From the NCBI RefSeq assembly GCF_040222955.1, contig NZ_JAVKCA010000007.1, positions 372,001-436,000 on the forward strand: a stretch of 64,000 bases of DNA, in the 5' to 3' direction. Under the pieces are notes generated by a model that was not told the origin of the DNA, searched no databases, and worked only from the letters and a program-made list of their open reading frames with translations. Below, piece by piece: positions 59,643-64,000 of the stretch (position 1 is the stretch's first letter; each line of letters starts with the position of its first letter). Made by a program: the position numbers and the translations under genes. This DNA comes from Marinoscillum sp040222955. Lineage in GTDB: Bacteria; Bacteroidota; Bacteroidia; Cytophagales; Cyclobacteriaceae.

Positions 59643-60353
59643 TCAAAGAGGGCGTAAAGAAGACATCCCTCCATCTACATGCATAACCTGCCCGGTCACC
59701 CTTTGAGCAGCGTCCGACAGCAGGTAAATGACCGTACCAGCCAGCTCCTCAGCGGTACTGATCCCTTTTAATGGATGGCGTTCTTCGGAGGCTTTTCGCT
59801 TTTCATCTGTAGAAAGTAGGTTTTGGGCCATCGGGGTATCCGTCAGACTCGGTGCTATGGCATTCACTCTGATCCCTGACCTGGACCACTCAGCCGCCAA
59901 TGACTTCACGAGTCCTTCTATGGCCCCTTTGGATGCTGCTACTGAACTGTGAAAAGTCATGCCCTGAACCACGGCTACAGTACTAAAAAGGATCACACTG
60001 GAACGCTCCGCGGCTCTGAGATTCCTGAGACAGGCCTTCAGCACCTTGACCGCTCCCAGAACGTTAATTTCAAAATCTCGCAAAAAGTCGTCGATCTTCA
60101 AACTTTGAAAAGGCTTAAGGTGGATGCTACCCGGGCAGTATACCAATCCGTCTAACCTGTCCGGCAAACCTTCTATGACTGAGAAATCCGACAAAACATC
60201 CAGCCAGATATCGGTTACTCCCTGAATCCGACTGGACGATCTGGAAACATTATAGACTTCAGCTCCTTGCTCCCGGAGCTTTAACACCGTGGCTTTGCCT
60301 ATGCCGCTGCTACCACCCACCACCAGCACATTCTTCCCGTCAAATGTTCCCAT
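59643..60353 (-). CDS. Short-chain dehydrogenase/reductase-fold protein lacking the catalytic Tyr
   Basis: The protein has 236 residues from the ATG chosen (a TTG three codons upstream directly follows the folE stop). The Rossmann motif is VVGGSSGIGKATV (residues 11-23) and the dinucleotide-binding region continues with VYCPGS. The catalytic Ser is retained (FSTVA, S124). The YxxxK site reads VAASK, so the Tyr is Val138 and Lys is K142. The VDGG end and SLTDTPMAQ motif are typical of classical SDRs. It follows folE after 9 bp and is likely cotranscribed with folE and the PTPS-type gene. It may be a pterin-related reductase with altered chemistry or a binding protein. Confidence 0.85.
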   Translation of the reverse strand: MGTFDGKNVLVVGGSSGIGKATVLKLREQGAEVYNVSRSSSRIQGVTDIWLDVLSDFSVIEGLPDRLDGLVYCPGSIHLKPFQSLKIDDFLRDFEINVLGAVKVLKACLRNLRAAERSSVILFSTVAVVQGMTFHSSVAASKGAIEGLVKSLAAEWSRSGIRVNAIAPSLTDTPMAQNLLSTDEKRKASEERHPLKGISTAEELAGTVIYLLSDAAQRVTGQVMHVDGGMSSLRPL

Positions 60354-60362
60354 GGGAGTCAA

Positions 60363-61028
60363 TCACCTTAAATCGGTTTTGGCATTGATGTAATTGAGGA
60401 ACTCCGTTTTTATATTCTGGTCTCTAAACTTGCCATCGAAGAACGCCGTCCCGGTCATGCTATTGGTATCGCTCACCCCCCGGGAGCTCACACACATATG
60501 TGTAGCATCCAACACCACAGCCACGTCATCAGTCATCAGGATATCTTTCAGCTCATTGGCTATCTGCATAGTAAGACGCTCCTGCACCTGGGGTCTTTTG
60601 GCATAGTATTGCACGATCCTGTTGATCTTGGACAAGCCAATTACCTTCCCACTGGAGAAGTAAGCCACATGTGCCTTGCCATAGATAGGTACAAAATGAT
60701 GCTCACAATGAGAGTAAAACGTGATGTCCTTCTCCACGAGCATTTGGTCGTACTTATATTTATTTTCAAACAGACGTACTTTCGGCTTATTCTTAGGGTT
60801 CAGACCACTGAACACCTCCTGCACATACATTTTGGCCACGCGCTTGGGACTCCCCTGCAGACTGTCATCTGTAAGATCCAGCCCTAAAATCTGCATAATC
60901 TCTTTGAAATGCTTCGCAATCAATTCCATTTTCAGGTCATCATCCATTTCAAAAGCATCCGACCTCAAAGGAGTGCTGTCTGATGTACCTGCATGATCCT
61001 CTGCAAAATCCTCTTCCAAATGATCCAT
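60363..61028 (-). CDS. folE: GTP cyclohydrolase I (second copy)
   Basis: From the chosen ATG (MDHLEEDFAED) the protein has 221 residues. That ATG comes one base after the PTPS stop (TAATATG), the same layout as in the other folE; a longer start would overlap the PTPS gene. Motifs are GSPKRVAKMYVQEVF, zinc ligands in SHCEHH and Cys in MCVSSRG, and YAKRPQVQERLTMQIA. The two FolE proteins share long stretches (LNPKNKPK, YAKRPQVQERLTMQIA), so they are paralogues. With the PTPS-type synthase it can feed a biopterin-like pathway rather than folate only. Confidence 0.95.
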   Translation of the reverse strand: MDHLEEDFAEDHAGTSDSTPLRSDAFEMDDDLKMELIAKHFKEIMQILGLDLTDDSLQGSPKRVAKMYVQEVFSGLNPKNKPKVRLFENKYKYDQMLVEKDITFYSHCEHHFVPIYGKAHVAYFSSGKVIGLSKINRIVQYYAKRPQVQERLTMQIANELKDILMTDDVAVVLDATHMCVSSRGVSDTNSMTGTAFFDGKFRDQNIKTEFLNYINAKTDLR

Positions 61029-61029
61029 A

Positions 61030-61437
61030 TTAAGCGGGGTATTCAACGAAGTTCCTTTCTGTTTCATAAAGTATCACTTTCAGTTCCAATGTATGATCAA
61101 TCTTATCTCTCAGAATATTGTAGATCACTACCGCAATATTCTCCGCCGTGGGATTGATACTTTTAAATTCTTCGGTGTCCAGATTCAGGTTTTTGTGATC
61201 AAATTTTTTTAGCACATGTATTTTAATGAGATCACTAAGTTCCTTCATATCAAAAACGTAACCGGTAGCCGGATCGGGCTCTCCTATTAGTTTCACCACT
61301 AATTCATAATTGTGGCCGTGCCAATTTGGATTGTTGCATTTCCCGAATACCTCCTGATTACGTTCATCTGTCCAGTCAGGATTGTATAGACGATGGGCTG
61401 CATTAAAATGTTCCTTACGGAAAACTGCTACTCTCAT
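61030..61437 (-). CDS. 6-pyruvoyl-tetrahydropterin synthase-type protein (PTPS/QueD family)
   Basis: The protein has 135 residues. Zinc ligands are H15 (FNAAH), H40 and H42 (WHGHNY). The catalytic-type Cys is C34 in FGKCNNPNWHGHNY, with D80-H81 (FDHKNL) and the pterin anchor E125 in YETERN. The CNNPNxHGHNY pattern and the EPDPATGYVFDM stretch are closer to animal PTPS than to E. coli QueD, which has CGRLHGHS. It may therefore convert dihydroneopterin triphosphate to 6-pyruvoyl-tetrahydropterin; a queuosine role (QueD) is the alternative. It is the first gene of a three-gene operon with folE and the SDR, divergent from the CrtI-like gene. Confidence 0.85.
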   Translation of the reverse strand: MRVAVFRKEHFNAAHRLYNPDWTDERNQEVFGKCNNPNWHGHNYELVVKLIGEPDPATGYVFDMKELSDLIKIHVLKKFDHKNLNLDTEEFKSINPTAENIAVVIYNILRDKIDHTLELKVILYETERNFVEYPA

Positions 61438-61514
61438 TCAAATGTATTGTTTAGGCAAATAACTGACTAAAAAATCAAATTACATCCATCAAACATATTC
61501 CAAATTGCTTTTGT

Positions 61515-61545
61515 TTAATGTTTTAATAAAATATTTAAACATTAA
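61515..61545. promoter_or_regulatory. Inverted repeat just upstream of the CrtI-like gene
   Basis: TTAATGTTT and AAACATTAA are perfect 9-base arms separated by 13 A/T-only bases. The downstream arm ends 3 bases before the ATG, and the whole site lies in the 111-bp region shared with the divergent pterin operon. It is a likely operator or an RNA hairpin that covers the ribosome-binding region; the binding protein is unknown. Confidence 0.45.
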
Positions 61546-61548
61546 TTC

Positions 61549-62985
61549 ATGGAGGAAGTGATCGTCATTGGGAGTGGGTTGGGTTCATTAACCGCAGCGG
61601 CTCTGTTGGCCAAAAAAGGGCTTAAACCCACTATCCTGGAACAAAACTGGATTCCCGGAGGCTGTACCACCTCCTATTCACGTAAAGGTTTCGTGTTCGA
61701 GGCTGGGGCCACCACCCTGGTAGGACTGGATGAAAACATGCCGCTGCGTCAGTTTCTGGATCAGACGGGAATACAAATCGAGACAAGAAAACTGAAGCTA
61801 CCCATGCAGGTGCACTTAGCCGATGGACGGATTGTCAACAAGTATCAAAATATTAAAAATTGGATTTCAGAAGCTGAAAAGCACTTTGGTGGGAATCAGA
61901 GGACATTTTGGGAAAACACATACCAGCTGAGCCAATTTGTCTGGGAGGCCTCCACCCGGTATCTGGATTTTCCACCCTCAAAGCCCGTAGATTTTCTTCG
62001 GCTTGCGGCTAAGGCTCGTGTTCAGGACATTCTCAAAGCCCGATATTCACTTGTAAGCACAGCATCCCGGCTGCCCCGGAATCAGCCTGATGACCAATTC
62101 AAACAGTATATAGATCAGCAGCTGCTCATTACTGCACAAAATACAGCCCGGGAGGTTAACTTCCTTTTTGGCGCTGCTGCACTCTGCTATACCAATTACT
62201 CCAACCACTATATTGATGGGGGACTCATCAATTTGGTCAACCCCATCCTGAAATATATCCGATCAAGAGGAGGTACCATATTCTGTCGCAACGGCGTACA
62301 ACAAATCATCAAAAAAAAGGATCATTACATCATTCACACCAAAACCAACACTTACAAAAGCAGGTTTCTAATCTCCGGAATTCCCATTAACAACATGATG
62401 ACCTTGGCACCGGAAATCATCTCTCCCGGTTCGAAGCGAAAAATTTTGACCCCAGACAAGCTTTATAGTGCCTTTCAAATGGGGATCGTATTTAAAAGTC
62501 AACGGCACTTCGAGAGCATCCATCATCAGATTCACTTGAGCGAGCCCTTACCGGAAACACATTCAATCAGCATCTTCATGAGTCTCAATCATGAAGCTGA
62601 CCTGACCAGAAGCAGTGTGCCTGAAACAAGAGTGGCCTCTATCAGTACGCACATTTCCAATCCATTATCACAGGTCAATACGGCCTGGTTGGGAGCAAAA
62701 ATCATTGATGTACTTGAAGCCAGGGGCTTTCTTCGCAAGACCGACATCATCTACGCCCATTCCAGCGGCCCCAAATCCTGGGCAAAGTGGACCGGACGGG
62801 CGCATGGTTTCGTAGGAGGGTACCCACAATATCATCAAACCAAACCCTGGCAGATGATTGGAGCCAGGCTGGACGGTTACAGGGCCTACCAATGTGGAGA
62901 CACGGCCTACCCCGGACAAGGAATTCCAGGGGTGACATTGAGCGGCATGACCGCTGCCAAAAGACTCATCAATGACTGGATTTAA
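61549..62985 (+). CDS. FAD-dependent phytoene desaturase / carotenoid isomerase-like oxidoreductase
   Basis: The protein has 478 residues. The N-terminal FAD motif is VIVIGSGLGSLTAAALLAKKG, followed by LEQNWIPGGCTTSYSRKGFVFEAGATTLVG, the CrtI/CRTISO-type second motif. The body has the family's FLFGAAALCYTNYSNHYIDGGLINL, and the C-terminus has the second FAD-binding motif CGDTAYPGQGIPGVTLSGMTAAKRL. It resembles the CRTISO/CrtD branch more than bacterial CrtI proper. The substrate (carotenoid or other polyene or retinol-like compound) is not known. It stands alone on the plus strand, divergent from the pterin operon, and no other carotenoid gene is near. Confidence 0.85.
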   Translation: MEEVIVIGSGLGSLTAAALLAKKGLKPTILEQNWIPGGCTTSYSRKGFVFEAGATTLVGLDENMPLRQFLDQTGIQIETRKLKLPMQVHLADGRIVNKYQNIKNWISEAEKHFGGNQRTFWENTYQLSQFVWEASTRYLDFPPSKPVDFLRLAAKARVQDILKARYSLVSTASRLPRNQPDDQFKQYIDQQLLITAQNTAREVNFLFGAAALCYTNYSNHYIDGGLINLVNPILKYIRSRGGTIFCRNGVQQIIKKKDHYIIHTKTNTYKSRFLISGIPINNMMTLAPEIISPGSKRKILTPDKLYSAFQMGIVFKSQRHFESIHHQIHLSEPLPETHSISIFMSLNHEADLTRSSVPETRVASISTHISNPLSQVNTAWLGAKIIDVLEARGFLRKTDIIYAHSSGPKSWAKWTGRAHGFVGGYPQYHQTKPWQMIGARLDGYRAYQCGDTAYPGQGIPGVTLSGMTAAKRLINDWI

Positions 62986-63036
62986 GGCCTATTTTAAGTC
63001 AATATGACTTTTCTCATTATTTTTTGCATTTATCTA

Positions 63037-63066
63037 TTGCATCCTTCGACTAATTAGCTATATTTA
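63037..63066 (+). promoter_or_regulatory. Candidate Bacteroidetes-type promoter of the TerB-like gene
   Basis: TTG, then 19 bases, then TATATTTA fits the -33/-7 spacing (TAnnTTTG with one mismatch). The -7 box ends 32 bases before the ATG. Confidence 0.45.
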
Positions 63067-63098
63067 TAGACGAAACAACCAAAAAACCAGACAAAATC

Positions 63099-63524
63099 AT
63101 GGGATGGATAAATAGTTTATTCACCAACAGGAGTGAAAAAGAGCATATCAATAAGCTCGTAATCATTGCTCATTCAGAGCACATCATTGACCAGGAAGAC
63201 ATCCTTCTTCTCAGGCAGGAGATTGGCTATATCTCTATAGAGAGTAGGATGGTCGAAGTGGAGAAAATCAGGAAAAATTTACCGAAGACAGCCAAGGAGC
63301 GATTCAATCTTGTCTTCTTTCTGGTGAATTCGCTCATGGCCAATGGAGCCCTCTCGGATAGAAAAGAAAACATTATTGCCAAACTTCTTCAGGTATTGGA
63401 TCTCTCAAAAGAGAAGGCAAAAGAATTAACGTCATTCCTGAAACTGAACATCAGGAATGGTTTGAGTATGGAAGATTCGTTCAGTCGACTAGGTTATTTA
63501 CTGGAGCCGTCAGTATACGCCTAG
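63099..63524 (+). CDS. TerB-like helical protein
   Basis: The protein has 141 residues, all helical and with no signal peptide. The central pattern (IAHSEHIIDQEDILLLRQEIGYI, then RFNLVFFLVNSLMANGALSDRKENIIAKLLQVLDL) follows the TerB / TellB-like four-helix fold with acidic residues in the first and third helices. TerB proteins occur in tellurite and stress systems, but many Bacteroidetes homologues stand alone, as here. Its function is unknown; it is followed by a strong terminator. Confidence 0.6.
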   Translation: MGWINSLFTNRSEKEHINKLVIIAHSEHIIDQEDILLLRQEIGYISIESRMVEVEKIRKNLPKTAKERFNLVFFLVNSLMANGALSDRKENIIAKLLQVLDLSKEKAKELTSFLKLNIRNGLSMEDSFSRLGYLLEPSVYA

Positions 63525-63561
63525 CGAAAACTCACTTATCTTAAAGTTAGCGGTTAGTTGT

Positions 63562-63610
63562 GGGCTATTTCCAAAGAGAATTTATTCTCAGGAAATAGCC
63601 CTTTTTATTT
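63562..63610 (+). terminator. Rho-independent terminator after the TerB-like gene
   Basis: GGGCTATTTCC and GGAAATAGCCC form an 11-bp perfect stem; the loop itself holds GAGAA/TTCTC. Five T and an A/T run follow. Confidence 0.85.
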
Positions 63611-63686
63611 TTACAATTTCGAAAAAAACCGACTTTCATTTGAATTTTCAACAGCTCCTTATTGTTTTGTATACTAATTTCGAAAC

Positions 63687-64000
63687 ATGGAGATATCTGA
63701 AATCAAAGCAAAGCTGGAATCTTACAAAGCTGATGGGAAAAAGATGTTCACCACATCCTCCTTTCAGACCCATAGTCTGGTAATGCTTCACATATTAAGC
63801 AGGATAGACAATACCATTCCCGTTTATTTCCTCAACACAGGCTATCATTTTCCAGAGACGGTCTCCTTTAAAGATCAGGTGGGTGAAGCCTTTGGGCTAA
63901 ACATAATAGAAACCCGTTCGTCGGTTCCCAGATATATGCAGAAAGATCACGGTGGGAAACTCCTTTTCACCTCAGATCCGGACCACTGCTGCTACATCAA
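63687..64000 (+). CDS. cysH: Phosphoadenylyl/adenylyl-sulfate reductase, 5' part only (cut by window edge)
   Basis: The first 104 codons are present and the frame is open to the window edge. The P-loop-like motif is FTTSSFQTHSLVMLHIL (substrate-binding SF/SSFQ type). PVYFLNTGYHFPETVSF is the second PAPS-reductase motif. The last complete residues visible are SDPDHCCYI. A CC pair at this place belongs to APS reductases that carry a 4Fe-4S cluster, rather than PAPS reductases without it. It reduces activated sulfate to sulfite for cysteine synthesis. Confidence 0.85.
   Translation, partial: MEISEIKAKLESYKADGKKMFTTSSFQTHSLVMLHILSRIDNTIPVYFLNTGYHFPETVSFKDQVGEAFGLNIIETRSSVPRYMQKDHGGKLLFTSDPDHCCYI

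Overview
The window is chromosomal DNA from a Bacteroidetes bacterium, most likely a marine or soil member of the Cytophagales or a related group. The evidence is a gliding-motility gene (gldC) in a ftsX-DUF3098-uppP-truB-ribF operon, several proteins with type IX secretion (T9SS) C-terminal sorting domains, a TonB-dependent receptor with a CarboxypepD_reg-like plug extension, DUF4493, DUF1501/DUF1800 and HU-HIG proteins, and some -7 boxes of the Bacteroidetes type (TAnnTTTG). No rRNA, tRNA, insertion sequence, prophage or CRISPR array was seen.

Layout. 1-9.2 kb: the 5' part of a T9SS-secreted protein (minus strand, cut by the window edge), a metallo-beta-lactamase-fold hydrolase, an EF-hand protein, a DUF4197 lipoprotein, cinA, a 2-oxoacid dehydrogenase E2, an acyl-CoA desaturase, a DUF4493 lipoprotein and a CDF cation exporter. 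9.3-16.4 kb: a tight three-gene operon with a DUF2236 (MpaB/Lcp-type) haem oxygenase, a multi-pass membrane protein and a 1750-residue HstK-like Ser/Thr kinase-ATPase-GAF-histidine kinase. 16.5-24.1 kb is the most disturbed part. It holds a frameshifted thioredoxin-like gene, two relics of T9SS sorting domains, a DoxX-folE pair divergent from an ECF sigma gene, an HU-HIG gene, four palindromes at an exact 22-bp period, a beta-helix/CBM3 secreted protein, and a DUF433 antitoxin next to a frameshifted DUF5615 toxin.

24-30 kb carries biotin synthesis (bioD-bioA and bioF) split by menB on the other strand, an LpxR-like outer-membrane protein, a quinone-oxidoreductase-like MDR enzyme and an ArsC-family protein. 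30-42.5 kb carries surface and export functions: a VPS10/Asp-box propeller, the DUF1501-DUF1800 pair, a YCII lipoprotein, a FAS1 lipoprotein, a K+ channel and a TonB receptor. 42.6-49.7 kb is the ftsX-to-gldC operon, which includes two tandem M48 metalloproteases, followed by a sigma/anti-sigma pair. 49.7-53.3 kb holds the DEXH helicase and PdeM nuclease of the ligase-associated repair system, without their ligase.

53.3-64 kb has small membrane and regulatory genes, a nucleotide pyrophosphatase-like phosphodiesterase, a membrane pyrophosphatase with a charged C-terminal extension, and a pterin operon (PTPS-type synthase, a second folE, and an SDR without its catalytic tyrosine). Divergent from this operon is a CrtI/CRTISO-like oxidoreductase. 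A TerB-like protein and the start of a cysH-type reductase end the window.

The points most worth a second look are the 22-bp-period palindrome array, the DUF2236-membrane-HstK operon, and the PTPS-folE-SDR operon. All functional statements come from reading motifs; no database search was run.
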